Below, in pieces: positions 43,470 to 51,914 of a stretch of 64,000 bases of DNA. Origin of the DNA: Paenibacillus sp. LHD-38 (GTDB lineage: Bacteria; Bacillota; Bacilli; Paenibacillales; Paenibacillaceae); the NCBI RefSeq assembly GCF_031157315.1, contig NZ_JAVIFU010000014.1:1-64000 (forward strand), in the 5' to 3' direction. The translations under genes were made by a program, and so were the position numbers. Within the stretch, counting starts at the first letter, position 1. Every line of letters starts with the position of its first letter. The notes under the pieces are model-generated. The model made no database searches. It was not told the origin of the DNA and saw only the letters and a program-made list of their open reading frames with translations.

Positions 43470-43586
43470 AGATTACAATAATTTAAAATATCGTTCATCG
43501 AATGTCAATGAGCCATCGTCTAGCGGTCTAAGTAAATAAACAGAATCAACAAAAAAATGTTGCGTAGAAAGGAACCAACGAAAAGC

Positions 43587-44114
43587 ATGCACAAAAAAAT
43601 ATTCCATACCAAACAGGCGCTTCGGCAAGCGCTTTTCACTTTGATCGAAACAATAGATATTCAAGAGATTACCGTTTCGCAAATATGCCGCGAGGCTAAT
43701 ATCAACCGAACCACGTTTTATAAATATTTTGCACTTCCGATTGATATCTTGAATGAATATGTAGAGGAAGTTAGTGAACAAGCCTTACGGTTTATCAGAA
43801 AGCAGAATGGAGTTCCTTCAAAAAGCGATACCTATACGATTATGTTGGATATTTGCCGGATTTATTATGAAAACAAACAGCTGATGAAAATATATATGGC
43901 ATGTAATAAAACGTTGATTCCAATGTTACAACGGATCTTTGTGGAGTTCTCCGCAACTTCACTGAAAGAAAACAGTTTAAAGTGTTTTCTTTCCGGTGGA
44001 GTTTCTGCCATCATTTTTCAATGGAGCTTAGAGGATTATAAGCAGTTACCTGAAGAAATTGCCACGATACTGAGCCATTATATTCTTCAATTAAGTTCCC
44101 CATCCGGTGAATAA
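43587..44114 (+). CDS. TetR-family regulator, divergent from the esterase
   Basis: The 175-residue protein has the TetR domain: TKQALRQALFTLIETIDIQE, then TVSQICREANINRTTFYKYF as helix-turn-helix. The C-terminal half is helical with a hydrophobic ligand pocket type and no named family. ATG 43587 is preferred; ATG 43557 lacks any ribosome site and falls inside an inverted repeat. Neither start is strong. It is divergent from the alpha/beta hydrolase and likely represses it, and perhaps the carboxylesterase at 29887, through the shared TCAACA-type site. Confidence 0.85.
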   Translation: MHKKIFHTKQALRQALFTLIETIDIQEITVSQICREANINRTTFYKYFALPIDILNEYVEEVSEQALRFIRKQNGVPSKSDTYTIMLDICRIYYENKQLMKIYMACNKTLIPMLQRIFVEFSATSLKENSLKCFLSGGVSAIIFQWSLEDYKQLPEEIATILSHYILQLSSPSGE

Positions 44115-44277
44115 TGTTTGGATTGCGAAAATTAACTACTTGGGCAGTGTGAGACGTGTATGCAAACTGGGAACAGCTAGATAAAAAGAGAAGAGAGGCA
44201 AGCTCAATCGGGCACTCGAATCGAAGCGGGTGAAGTTACCAGTCGGAGAGCCTGAGAGTCATATTTTTTTCCGGAAA

Positions 44278-44342
44278 GTCGTGAAAGCGTCACTGAAATA
44301 GTCGTTATACTGTTAGCGAGTCCATGTCTTTCGAAATACGAT
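44278..44342 (+). promoter_or_regulatory. GTCG-repeat promoter element, copy 4 (propeller-like gene)
   Basis: Half-site 1 GTCGTGAAAGCGTCACT at 44278, half-site 2 GTCGTTATACTGTTAG at 44301 (23 bp apart), GTTAG at 44312, -10 TACGAT at 44337 (25 bp later). A perfect palindrome TTTAGTCGACTAAA (44358-44371) follows in the leader. From 44115 to 44277 nothing is seen. Confidence 0.65.
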
Positions 44343-44395
44343 TAGTATAGTCACATATTTAGTCGACTAAAAACATTTCATAGGGAGGTTACAAC

Positions 44396-46003
44396 ATGTC
44401 GAAGGAGAACTCGTTATCGGGTGATTCCCATACCGAAACGTATCATCACGGCATTGGAAGGATTGCTGTAAGTTCGGTCCCAATGCCGGATGAGATTAAA
44501 CTTCAAAGCGGTACTTACACCTATTCAGGAAAAGTCTTGGTAACGTATACGACGGATAAGGATCTCCATCGCAAAGATTTTTTTAACCTCGCTTCGATGA
44601 ACGACGATGGAACGGATTTTAAGGTGATCTTCTCAGGGGAAATAACTGCGAAACCGAAGGCGAATGGTATTCGATTTCTGCCTTTTCAGGACAATACGCG
44701 CGTGCTATTAGGAGATTATGTGCTGGAATGCATCCCCGATATCGATACTTGTATAAGTGCAAAGCTAGTTCCGATCGTATACCCGTCGTACATCGAGGCA
44801 GACCCCAAAACAACCCACCATTGGTCCGAGATCATTATTGCGCCAGATAACAAGCATGTAAGCTGGACGTTGCTCCGTGCCGATATGGGAGGAGGCGCGG
44901 CAATCGGCGTTCTGGAGCGTGAAGCGGACGCCTATATGATAACGAACGTGCAGTTGATTAGTTCCCTATCGAATTTCGATCCCGATCCAAATCGTCCAGG
45001 CTATCTAATTCCGAAACCGGTCCGTGGAGGAGAGGTGAAACAGTTTGTCAGGGGAGGCAGCGCCGTCTCGGTGGTCGGTGGCAAGAGGAACGGTACGCCT
45101 GATTCCATCGTGCAGGATTTGTCTACCGAAGAGATTACGCAAATTACACATACTCCCGGTTACGATGAAACCACCATCTTCTCGCCCGATGAACGATTGG
45201 GCATTGTGATGAGTACCCGGTTTTCCAAAGCCACGGACCCGGCGATCTTCGGACTCCTTCCTCGGCCATACGCCCTCCAAACCCTTATGGGCATGGCGTG
45301 GTCTTTGTATATGTATGCCGTGAGCGGTGTACGCCAGTTCAGGAGAGGGAATATCGGTCCGGTCATGATCGATATTCAGCGTTCCATGAACGAAACAGGC
45401 TATCAAGGCATACAGCTGACTACGGACGAAGATTGGGTGTATTGTTCCCCGATGTCGTGGCATCCAAACGGAAAGCATGTTATGTGGCCGGAGATGGCTA
45501 GAGGCAGCGGCGGTTCGCAAATGCGGCTTCAGAAAGCAGAGCTGTTGGATTATGAGCCGCAAGCGTCCGTCCCCGTTGTGGAAACGCCGGACGATATTCC
45601 GTACGGGATTAAAGATTTATCCGCATTGCAATCCGTCAATCCGGACATAGAGGGGAAAATCGCGGGCAGGAGCACAGGGTACATGTCCTTTTCCAGGAGT
45701 TCTGATGGAACTTCCGGGAAAACAGAGGCGGAATATGTGAATTTTAGTGATGACGGCGTTCACTTCTATAACGGATACGAGAAAGCGTATTATGATTTTA
45801 ACCTTGAAAACCGATATGAAGCGGACCTTCGATTAAATGGTTCAACACAAGGGGAGATGAAGCTGAGGGCAACGTTCTCGCCAGTGTTCGGACCTTCCCC
45901 AACGAAGCTGCTGTTCGAGGCAGATGTGGACGGAAACCCCAAAAGTTACGGGCATGCCACCTATAACGGGGTCACCCTTCATATTTCCGATTTATCCGAA
46001 TAA
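44396..46003 (+). CDS. Predicted beta-propeller protein of unknown function
   Basis: I do not recognise the family of this 535-residue cytosolic protein. Several segments look like TolB/PD40-type propeller blades: DFFNLASMNDDGTDFKVIFS, HHWSEIIIAPDNKHVSWTLL, DETTIFSPDERLGIVMSTRF and CSPMSWHPNGKHVMWPEMAR, each with the SPD(G/N/E)xx(V/L) turn. The last 110 residues (YMSFSRSSDGTSGKTEAEYV onward) may be a separate beta domain. Its own GTCG-repeat promoter and its place directly before the GH2 and rhamnosidase genes tie it to the system 3 glycan. Propeller folds also occur in oligosaccharide lyases and phosphorylases, so an enzymatic role is possible but unsupported. Confidence 0.65.
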   Translation: MSKENSLSGDSHTETYHHGIGRIAVSSVPMPDEIKLQSGTYTYSGKVLVTYTTDKDLHRKDFFNLASMNDDGTDFKVIFSGEITAKPKANGIRFLPFQDNTRVLLGDYVLECIPDIDTCISAKLVPIVYPSYIEADPKTTHHWSEIIIAPDNKHVSWTLLRADMGGGAAIGVLEREADAYMITNVQLISSLSNFDPDPNRPGYLIPKPVRGGEVKQFVRGGSAVSVVGGKRNGTPDSIVQDLSTEEITQITHTPGYDETTIFSPDERLGIVMSTRFSKATDPAIFGLLPRPYALQTLMGMAWSLYMYAVSGVRQFRRGNIGPVMIDIQRSMNETGYQGIQLTTDEDWVYCSPMSWHPNGKHVMWPEMARGSGGSQMRLQKAELLDYEPQASVPVVETPDDIPYGIKDLSALQSVNPDIEGKIAGRSTGYMSFSRSSDGTSGKTEAEYVNFSDDGVHFYNGYEKAYYDFNLENRYEADLRLNGSTQGEMKLRATFSPVFGPSPTKLLFEADVDGNPKSYGHATYNGVTLHISDLSE

Positions 46004-46210
46004 ATCCTATATTGGCATGGTTTTCACAAGCTTCAGGCATTGTTTCAAAGGTAGTAGCTAACGGATGGAATGGTATTAGCGAACAGCTTAAAGAGCAATA
46101 TTACTATGATATGTACGTGGAATGCTGTCGATCTTGAACTCGATGTGAGGATACTCAAACACTGATAAGAATGTAATTACGCGCCATAAAAAATCATTCC
46201 ACTCCAGAAT
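46004..46210 (+). other. Gap with a short protein-like open stretch
   Basis: Frame 46018-46137 reads AWFSQASGIVSKVVANGWNG then ISEQLKEQYYYDMYVE and stop, without start codon or ribosome site. It looks protein-like and may be the tail of a lost gene; I cannot name it. Nothing else is seen here. Confidence 0.25.
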
Positions 46211-46254
46211 GAAGGTGTGGGTCCGGACTTCGTATCGGACTCACACCTTTTTCG
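46211..46254 (+). terminator. Intrinsic terminator after the propeller-like gene
   Basis: AAGGTGTG-GTCCG pairs with CGGAC-CACACCTT (one bulge) and is followed by TTTTTC. It separates the propeller-like gene from the next GTCG-repeat promoter. Confidence 0.8.
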
Positions 46255-46269
46255 TTGTAGAAGAAGGAA

Positions 46270-46334
46270 GTCGTCAAAACGGCATTCAAAATGTCGTGAG
46301 AGTGTTAGTGCCCTAACGAATTTATCTTTATTAT
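46270..46334 (+). promoter_or_regulatory. GTCG-repeat promoter element, copy 5 (GH2 gene)
   Basis: Half-site 1 GTCGTCAAAACGGCATT at 46270, half-site 2 GTCGTGAGAGTGTTAG at 46293 (23 bp apart), GTTAG at 46304, -10 TATTAT at 46329 (25 bp later). The GTTAG is also the left arm of GTTAG-TGCC-CTAAC (46304-46317), the MarR-type palindrome. Confidence 0.65.
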
Positions 46335-46366
46335 TGGAGGTATTAAGGAATGAAAGGAAGTTTTTC

Positions 46367-48814
46367 ATGATTAGAGAAAACCTCAACCGTTATTGGGAGT
46401 TCGTAAACGGGAAACCGTCCTCGATTCCAGGATTCGGAACCAATCAATCTAAAACTGTTAACTTGCCGCATGACTTCATCATCGAGACTGAAACTACTCC
46501 GGAGGCACCTGGTGGTTCGTTAACGGGCTATTACGGAGGCGGCGTCGGCACGTACACCAAGATGCTTGACATTCCCGAAGATTATGACGGCAAGCGGGTT
46601 CTTGTGGAATTCGACGGATCTTACATGAATACAACCGTCACCTTGAACGGACATACCGTAACGAAACAGCATTACGGTTACTCGCCGTTCCACGCGGATC
46701 TTACGCACTATATGAAGCCGGGGAAACCGAATCGTCTAGCGGTTACCGTCAACAATGGAGCGCAGCCGAACGCAAGATGGTATACCGGAGCAGGTCTTTA
46801 CCGCCATGTGGATCTTCTGTGCGCTCCAAAGATCCATATTGCGCCTTGGGGTATTTATGCCCATACTTCACATATTGTAAGCGGCACCGCGTTTGTTACT
46901 GTAGAGACGACCGTCGAGAACCATACGGCCGAAAGCGCAAACGTATGGGTGGATCTTAAGATCGAGAAAGAGAACGGCGGTCCTGAAGTGGGCTGCGGCA
47001 GAATCAAAGTGGTTATCCCCGCAGGGGAGAAGGGCATCGGCCGCGTCAAGGTCGCGGTAGAGAATCCCGAACTGTGGGATATTGATTCGCCGAATTTATA
47101 TCGAATAAACGCTCAATTATCCGATCGCGAGTCAGTGCTTGACCAAGACAACACGCTGTTCGGAATCCGAACGATTTCCGTCGACGTCAAGAACGGTTTC
47201 ATGTTGAATGGGCGCCCCCTTAAACTAAAGGGCGGCTGCGTCCATCATGATAACGGCATTCTAGGCGCAGCGTCGTTCTATGACAGCGAGTTCCGCAAGA
47301 TGAAGGTCCATAAGGATAACGGTTATAATGCGATTCGCTTCGCGCACAATCCAATGGCAAGGGATATGCTGGAGGCATGCGATCGACTCGGACTGCTTGT
47401 CATAAACGAGGCGTTCGATGTCTGGGTCATGGAGAAGAATACGCATGATTACAGCCAGTACTTTGAAACCGACTGGAAGACGGATATGGAAGCCTTCATT
47501 CTGCGCGACCGTAATCATCCTAGCGTCATTATGTGGTCAACCGGCAACGAGGTTCCAGAGCGGGGGGGCATGTCGGACGGCGCTATATGGGCAACGAAGC
47601 TGGCTGCCTATGTGCGAGAGCTTGACCCTACGCGTCCGATTATTAATTCCCTATGCTCCTTCTTTAACGGACTTGATGATGAAGATCAGGCTAAATTTTT
47701 CGAAGGGCTAAGACAACAAACGATGAAAGGCGACGGCTTGCAAAACTTGGATTCGGAATTCGGCAGAAGCGTGTGGCCTGAATATACTGAAGCCTTTTGC
47801 GCTCCGCTGGATGTCGTTGGATATAACTATTTGAATTATCATTTCGAAGATGCTGTCACGAGATTTCCGAATCGTGTCATCTGCAGTACCGAAAGCAAAC
47901 CAATGGAGATGGATATTTACTGGCATGACGTTGAGCGCTTCTCCCACGTCATCGGCGATTTCAATTGGACGAGCCACGACTACCTTGGCGAAGCTGGGAT
48001 AGGTAAACAATTGTATGTGAATCCGGATGAGGTTGCACAAGCCGCAATGCGGGTTCATATGTCCCCTTATCCGTGGCGAACTGCCTACGATGCCGACTTC
48101 GACCTTTGCGGCTTCGAGCGGCCGCAGCTCGCTTATCGCAGAATCGTTTGGGGCTCGAGCGAAACCTTTATCGCTTCGCATAACCCGGCTAACCACGGCA
48201 AGATTGAGCTGCTAGGCAGGTGGGGATGGCCGGATTGCGAGAACGCGTGGAGCTGGGTTGGCTACGAAGGAAAACCGACGAAGGTTGACATCTACTCGTC
48301 TGCTGAGGAAGTGGAACTGATTCTGAACGGGAAGAGTCTTGGAAGAAAGCCGGCCGGCAGAGACAATCGGTATACGGCTCAGTTCGATCTTGCTTTCGAG
48401 CCTGGAACGTTGGAAGCCGTAAGTTATATCGGCGGCGAGAAAGTTTCGTCTGATCTTCTGAAGACTGCCGGCAAGCCTGCCGGCATCCGAATTAGCCCTG
48501 ATAAGAAGGAGCTTGCGGCAGACGGGCAGTCGCTAGTTTATGCGACCGTGGAGATTGTTGATGCAGAAGGTAACCTCGTTCCGACAGCCGAATTCAAGGC
48601 GAATGCAGGTGTGGAGGGTGCGGCTACGCTTGCCGCGTTCGGAAATGGCAGACCGCAGACGACCGAGAATTATACGAAAGGCGAGTTTACGTCCTATAAG
48701 GGCACCTTGCTTGCGATCGTCCGTGCGGGTTACGAAGCAGGGACAGCGGTACTGACGGTCAGCATGGACGGACTTGATACCCTCTCTGTTGAGATCCCTG
48801 TAAACCGCGTATAA
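46367..48814 (+). CDS. Glycoside hydrolase family 2 (beta-galactosidase-like, with DUF4982-type C-terminus)
   Basis: The start at 46367 follows AAAGGAAG and the promoter -10 at 46329; the long upstream frame to 46217 would cover promoter and terminator. The 815-residue protein has the GH2 jelly roll (NRYWEFVNGKPS, VNLPHDFIIET, YYGGGVGTYTKML), Ig domain, then the barrel with RFAHNPMARDMLEACDRLGL, acid/base Glu395 in WSTGNEVPE and nucleophile Glu509 in ICSTESKP. The tail has a SSAEEVELILNGKSLGRKPA segment typical of DUF4982 and an invasin-like module. No signal peptide. It probably removes a terminal beta-galactosyl or related residue. Confidence 0.9.
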   Translation: MIRENLNRYWEFVNGKPSSIPGFGTNQSKTVNLPHDFIIETETTPEAPGGSLTGYYGGGVGTYTKMLDIPEDYDGKRVLVEFDGSYMNTTVTLNGHTVTKQHYGYSPFHADLTHYMKPGKPNRLAVTVNNGAQPNARWYTGAGLYRHVDLLCAPKIHIAPWGIYAHTSHIVSGTAFVTVETTVENHTAESANVWVDLKIEKENGGPEVGCGRIKVVIPAGEKGIGRVKVAVENPELWDIDSPNLYRINAQLSDRESVLDQDNTLFGIRTISVDVKNGFMLNGRPLKLKGGCVHHDNGILGAASFYDSEFRKMKVHKDNGYNAIRFAHNPMARDMLEACDRLGLLVINEAFDVWVMEKNTHDYSQYFETDWKTDMEAFILRDRNHPSVIMWSTGNEVPERGGMSDGAIWATKLAAYVRELDPTRPIINSLCSFFNGLDDEDQAKFFEGLRQQTMKGDGLQNLDSEFGRSVWPEYTEAFCAPLDVVGYNYLNYHFEDAVTRFPNRVICSTESKPMEMDIYWHDVERFSHVIGDFNWTSHDYLGEAGIGKQLYVNPDEVAQAAMRVHMSPYPWRTAYDADFDLCGFERPQLAYRRIVWGSSETFIASHNPANHGKIELLGRWGWPDCENAWSWVGYEGKPTKVDIYSSAEEVELILNGKSLGRKPAGRDNRYTAQFDLAFEPGTLEAVSYIGGEKVSSDLLKTAGKPAGIRISPDKKELAADGQSLVYATVEIVDAEGNLVPTAEFKANAGVEGAATLAAFGNGRPQTTENYTKGEFTSYKGTLLAIVRAGYEAGTAVLTVSMDGLDTLSVEIPVNRV

Positions 48815-48856
48815 TTTTTGGCCCTGAACCATACATGGGTCTTTATTAATCAGCCG

Positions 48857-48899
48857 AGACGGCCGCCAACCGATATGATCATATCAGGGCGGCCGTCTT
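48857..48899 (+). terminator. Long hairpin between GH2 and GH78 genes
   Basis: AGACGGCCGCC pairs with GGCGGCCGTCT; the loop holds a second palindrome GATATGATCATATC. Only two T follow, so it may be a message stabiliser or leaky terminator rather than a full stop. Confidence 0.5.
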
Positions 48900-48921
48900 G
48901 CATACGGAGAGGAAGACTGCA

Positions 48922-51774
48922 ATGAAAATTATTCGGCTCAAAACAAATCGTATGACGAACCCGCTAGGCTTCACGCTCGATAAGCCGCGGTTCTCCTATG
49001 TCGTCACGGATACTATGGCCAAGAAACAAACTGCCGCGAGGTACGAAGTAGCCTTGGATGAAGCATTCTCTAACGTCATCTATGATAGCGGCAAACGTGA
49101 GGATATCGATAGTCTTGCCTTCAAGCTCCCGACCGAATTGCAGCCAAGAACACGCTACTATTGGCGCGTGGAGGTCTGGGCGGACAACGACGATCATGCT
49201 GTCAGCGACGCTGCCTGGTTCGAGACGGCCAAACTAGACGAGCCTTGGAACGGAGTATGGATCGTTCCCGAGTTGGATAAGGATACGCACCCTTTACTCG
49301 GACGTACATTCGAGATAACCGGAGAGGTTGCTTCTGCTCGTGCATATGTCTGCGGGCTTGGTCTTTACGAAATGCAAGTTAATGGGTCGAAAGCCGGCGA
49401 AGAGTATTTTGCCCCTCACTTTAATGCTTACCAGAAGTGGCTGCAATATCAAACCTATGACGTGACGGAAATGCTGCGCAATGGTGAGAATCAGGTATCG
49501 ATAAGTCTTGGAAATGGGCTGTATAAGGGAAGGTTTGGTTTTGATGGACATGCGGCCGAGTTATACGGCTCAGAATTTGCTCTGTTATGTGATATCGTAG
49601 TAACCTATATCGATGGTTCAACGGCTGTTATTTGTTCAGACTGTTCATGGACGGCAACCAAGAGTAAAGTAATGAGCGGCAATCTGTACGACGGGGAAGT
49701 GTACGACGCGACCTTCGAGTCTTCGGAAACTTTCGCAGTACGGGAAGGGGATCTCGGATATGAGCGGCTGAAAGCGCGCCTCAGCTTGCCGGTCGTTATT
49801 AAAAAAGAGCGCAAGCCAATCGAGGTCATCCATACCCCGGCAGGAGAAACCGTGCTTGATATGGGACAGAACATGGTCGGTTGGCTTCGTTTCCGGACCG
49901 ATGCACCTAAAGGCACTGTTATCCGGCTGCAGCATGGCGAAGTGCTGCAAGACGGCAACTTCTATCGCGAGAACTTGCGTACGGCCAAAGCGGAATTTCA
50001 ATATATAGCTGACGGACAAGAAGCGGTTGTACGTCCCTACTTTACGTTCTATGGATTCAGATATGTGAAAGTCGAAGGTTGGCCAGGCGAGCTGAGTATC
50101 GACGATTTTACCGGCTGCGTCATCTATTCGGATCTCGAAGAAATCGGGACTATAGAAACGAGCGACCCGCTGGTAAACCGACTGTTCCAAAATGCGCTAT
50201 GGGGTCAGAGAGGTAATTTTCTTGATCTTCCAACAGATTGTAATCAGCGAGATGAAAAGATGGGATGGACGGGGGATGCGCAAGTGTTCTCCGGAACGGC
50301 ATGCTTCAATATGGACTCCTATGCCTTCTACAGGAAATACGGGTATGATATGGGCAAGGAGCAGGAAGATCGCGGCGGATGGGTTCCGAGTGTCGTTCCT
50401 GCCGTCAATGTAAATACAGGCGGTTCCAGCGCATGGGCCGATGCGGCTACCATTATTCCATGGAACGTGTATCTCCACTACGGGGACAAGTCCATCTTGG
50501 AACAGCAATTCGATAGCATGAAAGGCTGGGTCGATTTTATTATCCGGTCCGATGAGCAATCCGGAAGCCGGAGATTGTGGACGACGGGGTTCCATTTCGG
50601 AGATTGGCTTGCCCTTGATGGAAGCGATCCGAGTTCCTCGATGGGTGGTACCGACATCGACTTTATCGCTTCCGCCTTCTACCGGCATTCCTCCCTATTA
50701 GTGGCGAAGGCGGCACAAATACTCGGGAAATCCGAGCTCGTGGAGTACTATGAACGTATTTCGGATGAAGTAAAAGCGGAAATTGAAGACGAATTTTTCT
50801 CGAAGAACGGCCGCTTGACCATTAATACGCAAACCGCTTTTACCATCGCGCTATATATGGATCTCTTTCCGGATGCTTTCCGAACAAGGGTAGTTGAAGG
50901 ATTGCGAAATCGGCTTCATATGGATCGTAAGCATCTGAAGACCGGCTTCGTCGGCACGCCTTACCTAAGCCGTGTCTTGTCGGAGAATGGCTTCAGCGAT
51001 CTTGCTTATACACTGCTGCTTAACGATGATTACCCAAGCTGGCTATATGCTGTGAAGCTGGGAGCCACGACGATTTGGGAACGTTGGAATTCAATCCTGC
51101 CAGACGGTAAAATCAATTCTATGGGCATGAACTCACTCAATCATTATGCGTACGGCTCGATTGCAGAATGGATGTACCGCTCTATTGCCGGCATCAATCC
51201 GACCGAAGATGCACCAGGTTTCCGCCGAGTCTTATTGTCGCCTCAACCCGATCTGAGGTTGAAGTGGGCCAAAGCCCAAATCCAATCTGCCGTAGGACTA
51301 TATGAGAGTGAATGGAACATTAGCGGTGAAGGTCATCTTTCCTACCGATTCGTCATTCCGTTTGGCGCCACGGCCTCCGTCAAACTTCCCGATTCGGACA
51401 TCGAAACAATCAGGATTAACGGCCAAGCGTTCGGTAAGAGCGTCATAACGGGTATACAGATGGGAGACAAGTCGCACTTAGAGCTGACCAGCGGGGTCTA
51501 TGAGATTCAATATGCACCGACCAAAGACTATTTCAAACGTTACAGCTCAAAGACCCCTTTGGCTGAACTTATGTGCAATGATGCGGTTCTTCGAAACGAA
51601 TCGGTGATGGAGCTGATGAAGAAGGTGCTTCCACGTCGTATGGAGCATAATCCGGATGAGTTCCTCACTGCCATTGGAGATGCATCGCTTCGGAGTTTGT
51701 CGGGACACTTCCAGATGGATACGGCGGTTCTTGATCAGTTGGATGAGCGATTGAATTCTTTACCCGTTGGATGA
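48922..51774 (+). CDS. Alpha-L-rhamnosidase, GH78
   Basis: ATG 48922 follows GGAGAGGAAG; TTG 48898 lies in the hairpin. The 950-residue protein has the order of GH78: an N-terminal beta domain (NPLGFTLDKPRFSYVV, RTRYYWRVEVWADN), the rhamnosidase N domain (WIVPELDKDTHPLLGRTFEI), the concanavalin-like domain and the (alpha/alpha)6 barrel with DLPTDCNQRDEKMGWTGDAQ, where Glu445 is the probable acid, plus GATTIWERWNSILPDGKINS. A C-terminal helical tail of about 90 residues follows. There is no signal peptide, so it removes terminal alpha-L-rhamnose from imported oligosaccharides. It follows the GH2 gene and precedes the ABC transporter of system 3. Confidence 0.93.
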   Translation: MKIIRLKTNRMTNPLGFTLDKPRFSYVVTDTMAKKQTAARYEVALDEAFSNVIYDSGKREDIDSLAFKLPTELQPRTRYYWRVEVWADNDDHAVSDAAWFETAKLDEPWNGVWIVPELDKDTHPLLGRTFEITGEVASARAYVCGLGLYEMQVNGSKAGEEYFAPHFNAYQKWLQYQTYDVTEMLRNGENQVSISLGNGLYKGRFGFDGHAAELYGSEFALLCDIVVTYIDGSTAVICSDCSWTATKSKVMSGNLYDGEVYDATFESSETFAVREGDLGYERLKARLSLPVVIKKERKPIEVIHTPAGETVLDMGQNMVGWLRFRTDAPKGTVIRLQHGEVLQDGNFYRENLRTAKAEFQYIADGQEAVVRPYFTFYGFRYVKVEGWPGELSIDDFTGCVIYSDLEEIGTIETSDPLVNRLFQNALWGQRGNFLDLPTDCNQRDEKMGWTGDAQVFSGTACFNMDSYAFYRKYGYDMGKEQEDRGGWVPSVVPAVNVNTGGSSAWADAATIIPWNVYLHYGDKSILEQQFDSMKGWVDFIIRSDEQSGSRRLWTTGFHFGDWLALDGSDPSSSMGGTDIDFIASAFYRHSSLLVAKAAQILGKSELVEYYERISDEVKAEIEDEFFSKNGRLTINTQTAFTIALYMDLFPDAFRTRVVEGLRNRLHMDRKHLKTGFVGTPYLSRVLSENGFSDLAYTLLLNDDYPSWLYAVKLGATTIWERWNSILPDGKINSMGMNSLNHYAYGSIAEWMYRSIAGINPTEDAPGFRRVLLSPQPDLRLKWAKAQIQSAVGLYESEWNISGEGHLSYRFVIPFGATASVKLPDSDIETIRINGQAFGKSVITGIQMGDKSHLELTSGVYEIQYAPTKDYFKRYSSKTPLAELMCNDAVLRNESVMELMKKVLPRRMEHNPDEFLTAIGDASLRSLSGHFQMDTAVLDQLDERLNSLPVG

Positions 51775-51806
51775 GGTTAATATTAATGAAAAATAGACGG
51801 AAATTG

Positions 51807-51872
51807 GTCGTGAAAGCGTTATCTAAAAAGTCGTCAAAGTGTTAGTTGAGGTTTCAAGCCTAAAGCTATACT
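51807..51872 (+). promoter_or_regulatory. GTCG-repeat promoter element, copy 6 (binding protein of system 3)
   Basis: Half-site 1 GTCGTGAAAGCGTTATC at 51807, half-site 2 GTCGTCAAAGTGTTAG at 51830 (23 bp apart), GTTAG at 51841, -10 TATACT at 51867 (26 bp, the only copy not at 25). The first half-site also differs from a cre site at one position. Confidence 0.65.
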
Positions 51873-51914
51873 AAGAGAGCAAACCAAGATAACCAAATAT
51901 ACGGGGGGAAGAAA

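Noticed and set aside
46217..46366. N-terminal extension of the GH2 enzyme from an upstream start at 46217
   Set aside because: These 50 codons cover a terminator and the GTCG promoter; the GH2 fold starts right after ATG 46367, which has its own ribosome site.
51807..51823. First GTCG half-sites read as CcpA cre boxes (TGAAAGCG core)
   Set aside because: Only the 51807 copy comes within one mismatch of cre. The GTCG head, the 23-bp spacing and the second half-site are conserved where the cre pattern is not, so the resemblance is probably incidental.
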